Origin: BD2-11 clade cluster bacterium bin43
GTDB taxonomy: Bacteria; Gemmatimonadota; Gemmatimonadetes; Longimicrobiales; Gaopeijiaceae
Length of the DNA stretch: 54,381 nt
Assembly: GCA_002238605.1 (NCBI GenBank)
Contig: MPMR01000028.1
Span: forward strand, 1 to 54,381
Reading direction: 5' to 3'
Shown here: positions 1 to 7,798 of the stretch, in pieces
Layout of the letters: each line of letters begins with the position of its first letter
Position numbering within the stretch: the stretch's first letter is position 1
Notes under the pieces: generated by a model
Database searches by the model: none
What the model was told of the DNA's origin: nothing
The model's input: the letters and a program-made list of their open reading frames with translations, nothing else
Program-made: the position numbers and the translations under genes

Positions 1-48
1 ACGAAACGGGTCTACACTGTGTCGGCATCGGTCCTCTGGTGTGGTGAC

Positions 49-79
49 TGTCAAGTTTGTGCGGCACATAAACTTAACA
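49..79. repeat. 31-bp inverted repeat, possible recombination or insertion-end site
   Basis: The arm TGTCAAGTTT (49-58) is repeated inverted at 70-79 with one mismatch. The 11-base centre contains a second small palindrome, GTGC-G-GCAC. It lies directly upstream of an ATPase gene that has lost its 5' half. Nested arms of this length fit a tyrosine-recombinase core site or an insertion-sequence end. No T-run follows, so a terminator is less likely. The element type is not identified. Confidence 0.4.
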
Positions 80-114
80 ACCCCCGGAGGCCGATGCCAT
101 CTTCTTGCTGTGAG

Positions 115-558
115 AAATCCGGGCTAGCGTCTCGCGGGCCGTTGCGGGAGAGGCGGCCCGCGCGCGCCGCACCGTGTTGGTGCTGTTCATCGACGAGCTG
201 CAATACGTGGAAGAACGGCAGCTCGGCGCGCTCATCACGGCTCTGCATCGGGCCGCGCAACGACGGTTACCGGTAACGCTGATCGGATCCGGGCTACCGC
301 AGCTGGTGGGCCACGTCGGATCCGCCAAGTCCTACGCCGAGCGGATGTTCTCTTTCCCGGAGGTCGGACCCCTGTCCGGAGAAGCGGCCCGGAAGGCCCT
401 CGAGGCACCGGCGGCGCGCCTGGGCGTCAAGTATGCCGGGGAAGCGCTGGACGAGGATCAGGAAAGGCATGATCCATAGTCCGGCTCACGGCGACACGGC
501 CTTCACCGTACCCTTGTTCGATCAGTACCTCAAGCGCGTCATGCCGGAACCGCAGTGA
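115..558 (+). pseudogene. AAA-type ATPase remnant (5'-truncated and frameshifted)
   Basis: A Walker B-like stretch, VLVLFIDELQYV, lies around 174-209 and is followed by a sensor-type segment (VTLIGSGLPQLVG) and an AAA lid-like helix region ending near 479. The Walker A half that should precede it is absent. Coding character begins only around base 115, just after the inverted repeat. The C-terminal tail (HGDTAFTVPLFDQYLKRVMP) continues in another frame at 469-558, ending at TGA 556-558. Two lesions, a missing N-terminus and a frame change with probable internal loss, make this a relic. Stand-alone ATPases of this look occur in mobile or accessory regions. The exact family is not certain. Confidence 0.6.
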
Positions 559-592
559 GGGCGTGAGCCGTCACCCCGTCGCGTGACGTATC

Positions 593-1417
593 TCAGCCAG
601 AGGCTGCCTTCCGCACCGGTTGCCCGGCGTCCGCCGCTTCCCCGCCCTCGCCCGCGATGCTCGCCTTCAGCGCCGCCATGAGGTCGATGATCTGGGCCTG
701 CGGCTCGGCCGAAGGCGCCACCGTGATCTGCTCGCCGTCGATCTTCTGCTGGATGAGTTCGAGCTGGCGTTCGCGCACTTCGTCCGTGTAGTCGTCGGGC
801 TGGAATTCATCCGCCTTCTTCTGTTCGATCATCTGGACCGCCAGGTCGAGTTCCGCGGGGTTGATCTCCCCCTCCTCGACCGGGATTTCGTCCCAGGACC
901 GGACCTCCGTCTGGTAGCGCAACTGTTCGAGCATCAGCCCGTTCCTGTACGGGCGCACCATCACCAGGTACTGCTTGCCTCGGGTGGCGAAGCGCGCGAC
1001 GGCAACGCGCCCCGTCTGCTCCAGCGCGGCCGCCAGCAGGCGATAGGCGCGCGCGCCGCCCCGGTCCGGCCCCAGGTAGTAGGCCCGGTCGAAGTACACC
1101 CGCTCCACCTGCTCGGCGGGGACGAATTCGGCGATCTCGATTGCGTCGGTCCCGGGCTGGTCCAGCACCTTGAGTTCGTCGGGCTCGAAGACGACGAACT
1201 GGTTCTTGGCGAACTGGTATCCCTTGACCATGTCCTCCTTGGGCACGACTTCGTTGTTGTCGGGGTTGAAGTACTGCTGACGCACCCGGACGCCGGTCTT
1301 CCGGTCGATCCAGTTGAAGCTGACGCGCGCGCCCGACTTGCTCGTCGCGAACAGCTTGACCGGGATCGTGACGAGACCGAAGGAGATGCTGGAGGTGCCG
1401 ATCGCTCGTGCGGCCAT
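593..1417 (-). CDS. ku: Ku-family DNA end-binding protein
   Basis: Bacterial Ku forms a homodimeric ring that slides onto double-strand DNA ends and recruits LigD for non-homologous end joining. The 274-residue product has the usual bacterial length and the family N-terminus (RAIGTSSISFGLVTIPVKL), followed by the beta-barrel core. The charged C-terminal tail is short. The ATG at 1417 is chosen because it begins the family's conserved N-terminus; the open frame further upstream is antisense to ligD and has no family similarity. It diverges from ligD across 45 bases, so the two genes probably share a control region. The call is firm. Confidence 0.95.
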   Translation of the reverse strand: MAARAIGTSSISFGLVTIPVKLFATSKSGARVSFNWIDRKTGVRVRQQYFNPDNNEVVPKEDMVKGYQFAKNQFVVFEPDELKVLDQPGTDAIEIAEFVPAEQVERVYFDRAYYLGPDRGGARAYRLLAAALEQTGRVAVARFATRGKQYLVMVRPYRNGLMLEQLRYQTEVRSWDEIPVEEGEINPAELDLAVQMIEQKKADEFQPDDYTDEVRERQLELIQQKIDGEQITVAPSAEPQAQIIDLMAALKASIAGEGGEAADAGQPVRKAASG

Positions 1418-1462
1418 GATGTCCCCGGGGAATCGGTATCCGTAACTGGCAGGGGAGCCTAC

Positions 1463-4012
1463 ATGATGGCTGGCAGAGGCGGCAAAGGGAAGATCGTCGC
1501 GTCCGGCGACCGTCTTGCCGAGTATCGCGCCAAGCGGCAGGCATCCCGCACCCCGGAGCCGTTCGGGGGCGCGGCGCTTGCCGGAAGCCGCCTGTTCGTC
1601 GTCCAGCAGCACGATGCCACGCGCCTGCACTGGGACTTCCGGCTGGAACTGGACGGGGCGCTGCTCTCGTGGGCCGTGCCCAGGGGCCCTTCGCCCAATC
1701 CCCGGGACAAGCGCATGGCCGTCCACGTGGAGGACCATCCGCTGGACTACGCGGAGTTCGAGGGGGTGATTCCGGAGGGCAACTACGGAGCGGGCTCGGT
1801 CATCCTCTGGGACAAGGGGGTGTGGGTGCCGGTCGAGGACCCGCGCGCCGGGCTCGAAAGCGGGAAGCTGCTCTTCGATCTGCGCGGCTTCAAGCTGAAC
1901 GGCCGCTGGACTCTGGTGAAGACGCGCCAGTCCGAGAACTCGTGGCTCCTGATCAAGGAGACGGATGCCTGGGTGGATGAGCGCGGCACCGAGGCCTATC
2001 CGGTGGAATCCGTCTATTCGGGGCTCGCGGTGGACGAGGTCGCGCACCCGGAGCGGCGCCAGGCCGCAGTCGAGAAACTGGCCCGGGAGCTGGGCGCGCG
2101 CGAGGGCCGCGTCGACTCCCGCGCGGTGCGCCCGATGCTCGCAACCTCGCGGGAAACCCCGTTCACGCGCCGGGGATGGGTGTTCGAAATCAAGTACGAC
2201 GGCTACCGCATCATCGCCGCCCGCGAGGCGGGCGAGGCGGTGCTCTGGTCCAGAAACGGCAACGATCTCACCGCGACCTTCCCGGAGATCGCCCGGGCCG
2301 TGCGCGGTCTCCCGTTCGGCCATGTGATCGTCGACGGCGAGGTGGTGGTCCACGATGCCGCGGGCCTGCCCAGCTTCGCCCGGCTGCAGAAGCGGGGCCG
2401 CCTGCAGAACCACGCCGACATCCAGCGCGCGGCGGTCGAGCTTCCGGCGCGCATGTACGTCTTCGACCTGCTGGCGGTGGGCGACCTTGACCTGCGCGCC
2501 CTGCCCCTGCTGGCGCGCAAGCGGGTGCTGCGCGAGGTGCTCCCTCCGGCGGGGCCGCTGCACTTCTGCGACCACATCGCGGAGGCGGGCGAGGTGATGT
2601 ACGAACACGTCACGCAGATGCGCCTGGAGGGCATCGTCGCCAAGAGGGAGGACAGCATATACGTCTCGGCCCGTTCGGGCTCCTGGATGAAGATCCGGGC
2701 GATGGAGGCCGGGGACTTCGTCGTCGTCGGCTGGTCGGAGCCCGAGGATTCGCGGCCCGGGCTGAGTTCGCTGCACCTGGCGCGCTACGAAGGCGACACG
2801 CTGGTGCATGCGGGCAGCGTCGGCACGGGCTTCACGGCCGGGGAGCTCGGCGAAATCCGCGAGATGCTCATCGAGATGGAGGTCGGGGAGTGTCCGGCGA
2901 CGGGAGAAGGGACCTTCGTGGCCGGCCGGACGCAGCGCTGGGTTCACCCCGAACTGGTCGCGGAGGTGCGTTACAAGGAGCGCACCGAGGCGGGCCAGCT
3001 GCGGCATCCGTCCTTCGTGCGCTTCCGCGAGGACAAACAGCCGCGGGAGTGCATCCTCGAGAGGGACGATGCACTGCTCGAGACGCTGCCCGAGCCCCTT
3101 CCGGTGCGCGCTCCGAGCGTCGCGCGCGAGGTGCACTTCACCAACCTGGACAAGGTGTTCTGGCCCGCGGAGGGCTATACCAAGGGCGACCTGATCGACT
3201 ACTACCGCGCCATCTCGCCCTGGCTGCTTCCGTATCTGGCGGACCGCGCGCTGGTCATGACCCGCTACCCGGACGGCATCGACGGCAAGTCGTTCTACCA
3301 GAAGGACGCGCCTGAGTGGGCGCCCGAGTGGCTGCGCACCGAGACCGTCTTCTCGGAGAGCTCGGGACGCGATCTGAACTATTTCGTGGCCGATTCGCCG
3401 GAGGCCATCCTCTACATCGCGAACATGGGCACCATTCCGCTCCACATCTGGCACAGCCGCCTGGAGACGCCGTCCCGCCCGGACTGGTGCGTGCTGGACC
3501 TGGATCCCAAGGAGGCTTCCTTCGCCGATGTGATCGAAGTGGCGCGGTGCATCCGCGGGGTGTGCGAGGAGGCGGGGCTGTCGAGCTACGTGAAGACCAG
3601 CGGCTCGTCCGGGCTGCATGTCCTCATCCCGCTGGGACGGCGCTGCACCTACGAACAGTCACAACTGTTCGGCGGGGTGATGAGCCGTGTGGTCGCGGTC
3701 GAGCGGCCGGAGATCGCCACGGTGGAGCGGCGGGTGAGCCGCCGGGAGGGCAAGGTCTACCTGGACTACCTGCAGAACGGCCACGGCAAGCTGATCGCGG
3801 CTCCCTTCTGCGTGCGGCCCAAGCCCGGCGCCACCGTCTCCATGCCGCTCGAGTGGAGCGAGGTGGAGAAGGGACTGGCGATCGAACACCACACCATTCG
3901 GACGGCGCCCGCGCGCATGGCCGTACTGGGAGGGGACCCGCTGGCACCGGTGCTGGAAGAGGAGCCCGACCTCGTGGCCGCGCTGGAACGGTTGATGCGC
4001 TGGCTGGGCTAG
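1463..4012 (+). CDS. ligD: Multifunctional DNA ligase D (phosphoesterase-ligase-polymerase)
   Basis: This 849-residue protein is the processing and sealing enzyme of Ku-dependent end joining. The 3'-phosphoesterase domain comes first (about residues 40-170, with HDATRLHWDFRLE). The ATP-dependent ligase domain follows (about 210-510) with the adenylated lysine at K244 in the KYDG motif. The primase-polymerase domain occupies about 555-845 with the metal-binding D679-L-D681. This order is that of Pseudomonas-type LigD; the mycobacterial enzyme is polymerase-first. All three catalytic centres look intact. The ATG at 1463 is preceded by a purine-rich GGGGAG ribosome-binding site and opens the lysine-rich N-terminus. 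It is divergent from ku. Confidence 0.96.
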   Translation: MMAGRGGKGKIVASGDRLAEYRAKRQASRTPEPFGGAALAGSRLFVVQQHDATRLHWDFRLELDGALLSWAVPRGPSPNPRDKRMAVHVEDHPLDYAEFEGVIPEGNYGAGSVILWDKGVWVPVEDPRAGLESGKLLFDLRGFKLNGRWTLVKTRQSENSWLLIKETDAWVDERGTEAYPVESVYSGLAVDEVAHPERRQAAVEKLARELGAREGRVDSRAVRPMLATSRETPFTRRGWVFEIKYDGYRIIAAREAGEAVLWSRNGNDLTATFPEIARAVRGLPFGHVIVDGEVVVHDAAGLPSFARLQKRGRLQNHADIQRAAVELPARMYVFDLLAVGDLDLRALPLLARKRVLREVLPPAGPLHFCDHIAEAGEVMYEHVTQMRLEGIVAKREDSIYVSARSGSWMKIRAMEAGDFVVVGWSEPEDSRPGLSSLHLARYEGDTLVHAGSVGTGFTAGELGEIREMLIEMEVGECPATGEGTFVAGRTQRWVHPELVAEVRYKERTEAGQLRHPSFVRFREDKQPRECILERDDALLETLPEPLPVRAPSVAREVHFTNLDKVFWPAEGYTKGDLIDYYRAISPWLLPYLADRALVMTRYPDGIDGKSFYQKDAPEWAPEWLRTETVFSESSGRDLNYFVADSPEAILYIANMGTIPLHIWHSRLETPSRPDWCVLDLDPKEASFADVIEVARCIRGVCEEAGLSSYVKTSGSSGLHVLIPLGRRCTYEQSQLFGGVMSRVVAVERPEIATVERRVSRREGKVYLDYLQNGHGKLIAAPFCVRPKPGATVSMPLEWSEVEKGLAIEHHTIRTAPARMAVLGGDPLAPVLEEEPDLVAALERLMRWLG

Positions 4013-4019
4013 CTGGCGG

Positions 4020-4691
4020 TCACCGCGACCGGATCCACCCCGCCACCGCGTCGGCCACCTCCGCCATCACTTCCTCGTGCGCGCGCCCGCTTCTCTTGAG
4101 CACCTTGAACGAGTGGTCCCCGCCCTCGACCACATGCAGCGTCGCGCGGGATCCCAGCTGCTCGACCACCGGACACAGGAAGTCCAGGTTGGCAAGCCGG
4201 TCGCGCGTGCCCTGGACGAACAGCAGGGGTAGCTCGACCCGGTGGAGATGCTCGCTCCGCTCGATGCCGGGCGGCTTGCCGATGCCGTGCAGGGGAAAGC
4301 CCAGGAAGGCGATCCCGCGCACGCCCGCGAGCGGAGCGTCCGCCGCCGCCAGCGAGGTCATGCGGCCGCCCATCGACTTGCCCCCCGCGAACAGCGGCAG
4401 ATCGGGCGCGGCCGCGTGGGCCGCCGCCACCGCCCGCCGCACCGTGGCGGTCAGGATGCGTTGCGGGTTGGGATATCGCCGCCCCGCCTCCATGTAGGGG
4501 AACTGGTAGCGGAAGGTGGCCACCCCGCGCTCGCCCAGCGCCTCCGCCATCTCCTCCATGAAGACGTGCCGCATGCCCGCGCCCGCGCCGTGCCCGAGAA
4601 CCAGCAGGGCCTGTGCGTCACGCGGCCGCAGCAGCAACGCCGAGACGGAGCCGCCGGCGACCTCGAAGGAAAAGGAACGGGCAGGGGTCAT
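4020..4691 (-). CDS. Alpha/beta hydrolase of the TEX30/dienelactone-hydrolase-like type
   Basis: A 223-residue single-domain serine hydrolase. Visible are the oxyanion-hole motif GHGAGAG after strand 3, the nucleophile elbow GKSMGG, an acid candidate in QGTRDRL, and the terminal catalytic histidine in GGDHSF. The short length without a lid domain and the GHGAG motif fit the KANL3/TEX30-like cytosolic hydrolases, whose substrates are mostly unknown. It converges on ligD with only seven bases between stop codons. It lies 13 bases downstream of the MoaD-like gene on the same strand, so it may be the last gene of that minus-strand operon. The substrate cannot be deduced. Confidence 0.85.
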   Translation of the reverse strand: MTPARSFSFEVAGGSVSALLLRPRDAQALLVLGHGAGAGMRHVFMEEMAEALGERGVATFRYQFPYMEAGRRYPNPQRILTATVRRAVAAAHAAAPDLPLFAGGKSMGGRMTSLAAADAPLAGVRGIAFLGFPLHGIGKPPGIERSEHLHRVELPLLFVQGTRDRLANLDFLCPVVEQLGSRATLHVVEGGDHSFKVLKRSGRAHEEVMAEVADAVAGWIRSR

Positions 4692-4704
4692 GCGCAGCGC
4701 CCCC

Positions 4705-5097
4705 TCATCCGCCGCTGATCGCGGGAAGCACGAAGATCTCGCTGTCCTCCCCGACCCGCGTCCCGAGGCCGCCGGTGAAGCGGATGTTCTCCCCGTCCAC
4801 GAAGATGTTCACATGGGGCCGCAGCGCACCCTGTTCGGTCATGAGGCGGTCGTAGAGGCCAGGACGGAAGGCGCGCAGTGCGCCGAGCACTCCGCCGACC
4901 GTACCGAGAGCGCCATCGGCGGTGCCGCGCTCCCTGTCCCCCGTCCCAGCGCCGCCACCGACCGATTCCGAACTGCCGGCAGCGCCTCGAGCCGGAGCCC
5001 CGCCTGCCCCCTCCTCGCCGGACAGCTCGATCATCCCCGCGCCCCCAGCCAACTCCCTCAGCGCCTCGGGGAGCACGATCCTCACGCCGCCGTGCAT
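4705..5097 (-). CDS. MoaD/ThiS-like beta-grasp protein with C-terminal Gly-Gly
   Basis: The 130-residue product opens with a beta-grasp strand (VRIVLPEALRELA) and ends in a MoaD/ThiS-type tail (FVLPAISGG). In that family the terminal glycine is adenylated and carries sulfur, or is conjugated. Between the first strands and the conserved core (HVNIFVDGENIRF) sits a Gly/Ala/Ser-rich insert of about 40 residues that ordinary MoaD (about 80 residues) lacks. The start ATG at 5097 lies inside the end of the upstream BNR-repeat gene, a 16-base overlap that suggests coupled translation. MoaD-like genes beside BNR-repeat genes are, from memory, a recurring pair in several phyla. The sulfur acceptor or partner is unknown. 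Confidence 0.8.
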   Translation of the reverse strand: MHGGVRIVLPEALRELAGGAGMIELSGEEGAGGAPARGAAGSSESVGGGAGTGDRERGTADGALGTVGGVLGALRAFRPGLYDRLMTEQGALRPHVNIFVDGENIRFTGGLGTRVGEDSEIFVLPAISGG

Positions 5098-6191
5098 GCC
5101 TTCACGCACACCACCGGCGGGAGCCCGTCGCGCACCAGCTCCCAGGAGTCGCCGTCGTCGCCCGAGGCGTACACCTTGCCGCTGCGCGTCCCGAAGAACA
5201 CCTGCCCGGGCGCCAGCGTCGCGAGCGCATCGCGCAGCACCGTCTCGTATGCGTTCTCCTGCGGGAGACCCTCGGTGAGCGGGTGCCAGCTCGCCCCCCC
5301 GTCGCGGGTCCGGTACACGCGCAGCTTCGCGTCCGGCGTACAGCGGAACCCGTCGGACTCGATGGGCACGATGTAGACGGTCTCGGGATCCGCCGGATGC
5401 ATCGCCATGGCGAAGCCGAAGTCCGAGGGAACCCCGTTGGCGATGTCCACCCAGGAATCCCCCCAGTCCTCGCTCCGGTAGAGTCCCCAGTGGTTCTGCA
5501 GGAAGAGCCGTCCCGGGTTCGAGGGATGATGCGCGATCTTGTGCACGCACTGGCCGAACTCGGGGTGCTTGTCGGGCATGAACTCCGCCCGCACGCCCCG
5601 GTTGCGCGCCACCCACGTGGCGCCCCCGTCGTCGCTCCGGTACGCCCCCGCCGCCGAGATGGCGATCATCATGCGCCCGGCCGGCCCGCCGTCCCCGACG
5701 ATGGTGTGCAGGCAGAGCCCGCCCGCCCCCGGTTGCCAGCGCTCGCGGTGCGGGTGGTTGAGCAGGCCCTCCACCGGCTGCCAGGTCGCACCCGCGTCCC
5801 GTGACTCGAAGAGACACGCCGGCTCGACGCCGAGCCGGATCACGTCGGGTTCCGCCTCCGAGCCCGGCCGGATCTGCCAGATGCGCTTGAGCGACAGCTC
5901 CGAATCCTCGGGGAACCTGACCGAGCGCTCGTCCTTGCCGGACCAGCTCGCCCCGAAGTCGTCGGAGAAACGGAGCGTCGTCCCCCAGAAGGGACTGCCC
6001 GGCGCCGCCCACAGGCGCGAACGTCCGGCGCGGTCGTCGTACGCCATCGCGTACACTTCCTCGCCCGGGAAGTGGGGCCCGGCGAGATCCCAGCCGCCGT
6101 CGCCGTCGCCGTCGCGGGCGCGCGCAAGGAAAGCCCCTTTCGTCGTACCCAGCAGCAGGACCGTTTCACCAGCGGACACTTCAACGCTCAT
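5082..6191 (-). CDS. BNR/Asp-box repeat beta-propeller protein (sialidase-like)
   Basis: The 369-residue product carries at least six Asp-box motifs of the form S-x-D-x-G-x-x-W (SDDFGASW, SRDAGATW, SDDGGATW, SEDWGDSW, TRDGGASW, SGDDGDSW). This predicts a beta-propeller like those of sialidases and VPS10 proteins. No signal peptide is evident, so it is probably cytoplasmic, unlike true secreted sialidases. Catalytic sialidase residues cannot be assigned. The ATG at 6191 is preferred over a GTG six bases upstream because GAGGGG lies five bases before it. It overlaps the MoaD-like gene by 16 bases, so the two products probably act together. Confidence 0.85.
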   Translation of the reverse strand: MSVEVSAGETVLLLGTTKGAFLARARDGDGDGGWDLAGPHFPGEEVYAMAYDDRAGRSRLWAAPGSPFWGTTLRFSDDFGASWSGKDERSVRFPEDSELSLKRIWQIRPGSEAEPDVIRLGVEPACLFESRDAGATWQPVEGLLNHPHRERWQPGAGGLCLHTIVGDGGPAGRMMIAISAAGAYRSDDGGATWVARNRGVRAEFMPDKHPEFGQCVHKIAHHPSNPGRLFLQNHWGLYRSEDWGDSWVDIANGVPSDFGFAMAMHPADPETVYIVPIESDGFRCTPDAKLRVYRTRDGGASWHPLTEGLPQENAYETVLRDALATLAPGQVFFGTRSGKVYASGDDGDSWELVRDGLPPVVCVKACTAA

Positions 6192-6450
6192 CGGCACCCC
6201 TCCGTCTCCTTATCCGACAGCTTTCCCACATTTATGCCCCTCTTTTCCCACAAATCGGCGTGTTTCTGCACATTGCCCATCGGTTTCGTCCCTTGCGACG
6301 CGATGCAGTGGCCGTTGAACACTATCGCGAACGGGAGCGGACACAAGAGCCGCCGACCGGTCGTCTCATCGCGGGGACGCAAGCCCCATTCGCGGGGACG
6401 CCCGTGCCTCTCGTCTGGCGCGACTCCCGACTCCCGTGCATCATTCCGCC
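6192..6450. promoter_or_regulatory. Divergent intergenic region between the BNR and DUF72 genes
   Basis: About 260 bases separate two divergently transcribed genes, so promoters for both must lie here. The part around 6210-6265 is more A+T-rich than its surroundings and contains TTCCCACA twice (around 6224 and 6246), a possible direct-repeat operator. I could not assign confident -35 and -10 boxes. Confidence 0.3.
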
Positions 6451-7194
6451 ATGCGCATCTGGACGGGAACCAGCGGCTTCGCCTACAAGGAATGGAAGGG
6501 CCGGTTCTACCCGGAGAAGCTGCCGCAGCGGGCCTTCCTGTCGCACTACGCCGGCGAGCTCCCCGCCGTCGAGATCAACAACACCTTCTACCGGCTGCCC
6601 AAAGTGGACCTGCTGGCGAAATGGGCCGAACAGGTGCCCGAGGACTTCCGCTTCTCGATCAAGGCGTCGCGCCGGATCACGCACTTCAAGCGCCTCGGGC
6701 TCTCGAGCACCGACGAGACCACCTACCTGGTCGAAACCTGCGCCACCCTGGGGCCGCGCCTGGGCGTGATCCTGTTCCAGCTGCCTCCCAACATGAAGAA
6801 GGATGCGTCACGGCTGGCCGCCTTCCTGAACCTGCTTCCCGACGGCACGCCCGCCGCGTTCGAGTTCCGCAACCCCTCTTGGTTCGACGACGAAGTCCGA
6901 ACCCTGCTGGCCGACCGCGACTTCGCGCTGGTGCACGCGGACGTGGACGAGCCGCTGCCGGGCGTGCCCCCGGACGCTCCGCTGGCTTCCGGCACCCGGG
7001 GCTACCTGCGCATGCGCCGCCTCGGCTACACCCGCGATGAACTGCGGGGATGGATGGAGCGCATCGGGCGGCAGGGCTGGAACGACGCCTTCGTCTTCTT
7101 CAAGCACGAGGACGAAGCCGCCGGGCCCGCGATGGCGAAGGACTTCCTGTCGTTGGCCGCGCCGTCAGCCGGCGAGGCCCCGCAGCCCGGGTAA
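6451..7194 (+). CDS. DUF72 (YecE-like) family protein
   Basis: A 247-residue protein of the widespread DUF72 family, a TIM-barrel-like fold of unknown biochemical role. Diagnostic features are the N-terminal MRIWTGTSGF, then EINNTFYRLP, FSIKASRRITH and the barrel strand FEFRNPSW. The C-terminal FVFFKHEDE matches the usual family ending, where an asparagine or histidine sits near the putative active site. The ATG at 6451 begins exactly at the conserved family N-terminus; a GTG 15 bases upstream is possible but less likely. It stands alone between the divergent BNR gene and the oxidoreductase pair. Confidence 0.92.
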   Translation: MRIWTGTSGFAYKEWKGRFYPEKLPQRAFLSHYAGELPAVEINNTFYRLPKVDLLAKWAEQVPEDFRFSIKASRRITHFKRLGLSSTDETTYLVETCATLGPRLGVILFQLPPNMKKDASRLAAFLNLLPDGTPAAFEFRNPSWFDDEVRTLLADRDFALVHADVDEPLPGVPPDAPLASGTRGYLRMRRLGYTRDELRGWMERIGRQGWNDAFVFFKHEDEAAGPAMAKDFLSLAAPSAGEAPQPG

Positions 7195-7213
7195 CCCAAG
7201 GAGAGAACCCCCG

Positions 7214-7798
7214 ATGGCCGAGTCACGCAGAACCTTCCTGAAACAGTCGGCGGCCTCGGTCGCCGTGGTATCGTTGCCAGGTTGTGCACCGATGTCGGCG
7301 GAGAGTCCGGACGCGCTCCTCCCGGCCACGTTGCGTGCCGTAGGCGAGACGATGCTGCCCGAAGAGCTGGGAGCGGACGGCCGCGAGCGGGCGGTGGCCG
7401 CCTTCGAGCTCTGGTCGGAAGGACTGGAGCCGGTGGCGGAGATGGCCCACCCATACCTGGTGCCGGAGACGGTCTACACGGGCCCGGATCCGCGGCCGGG
7501 CTGGGCCGCGCAGCTGCGTGGGCTGGACATCGAGAGCCGCAAACGATTCGGGGCCTCGTTCGGCGAGATCGGGGTTCCTGAGCGGCGATCGGTCCTGGAG
7601 CCGCACGTGCGCCGGGCCGGTCCCGACCTCGGCCGGCCGGGGAACGCCGCCCACGTCGCGCTCGCGCTCGCGGCCCACTTCTTCGCCTCCCCGATCGCGA
7701 CCGACATCTGCTACGGCCGGGCCATCGCCAAACAGCAGTGCCGGGGTCTCGCCGCGGCCGGGGACGAACCCGCCCCGCTGCCGGGAGTCGCGTCATGA
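7214..7798 (+). CDS. Gluconate 2-dehydrogenase subunit 3-like Tat protein
   Basis: The 194-residue product begins with a twin-arginine signal (SRRTFLKQSAAS) that runs into a lipobox-like LPGC, so it is probably exported folded and possibly lipid-anchored. The remainder is a helical domain like the small subunit of membrane-bound gluconate/sorbitol dehydrogenases, which escorts its flavoprotein partner through Tat. A strong AAGGAGAG ribosome-binding site precedes the ATG. Its stop overlaps the start of the GMC oxidoreductase gene (ATGA), and that gene lacks a signal of its own. This supports a co-exported complex. The substrate is unknown. Confidence 0.8.
   Translation: MAESRRTFLKQSAASVAVVSLPGCAPMSAESPDALLPATLRAVGETMLPEELGADGRERAVAAFELWSEGLEPVAEMAHPYLVPETVYTGPDPRPGWAAQLRGLDIESRKRFGASFGEIGVPERRSVLEPHVRRAGPDLGRPGNAAHVALALAAHFFASPIATDICYGRAIAKQQCRGLAAAGDEPAPLPGVAS

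Noticed and set aside
1418..3619. Long upstream extension of the ku frame opposite ligD
   Set aside because: The residues lack Ku similarity and mirror ligD codons; the conserved Ku N-terminus begins at 1417.
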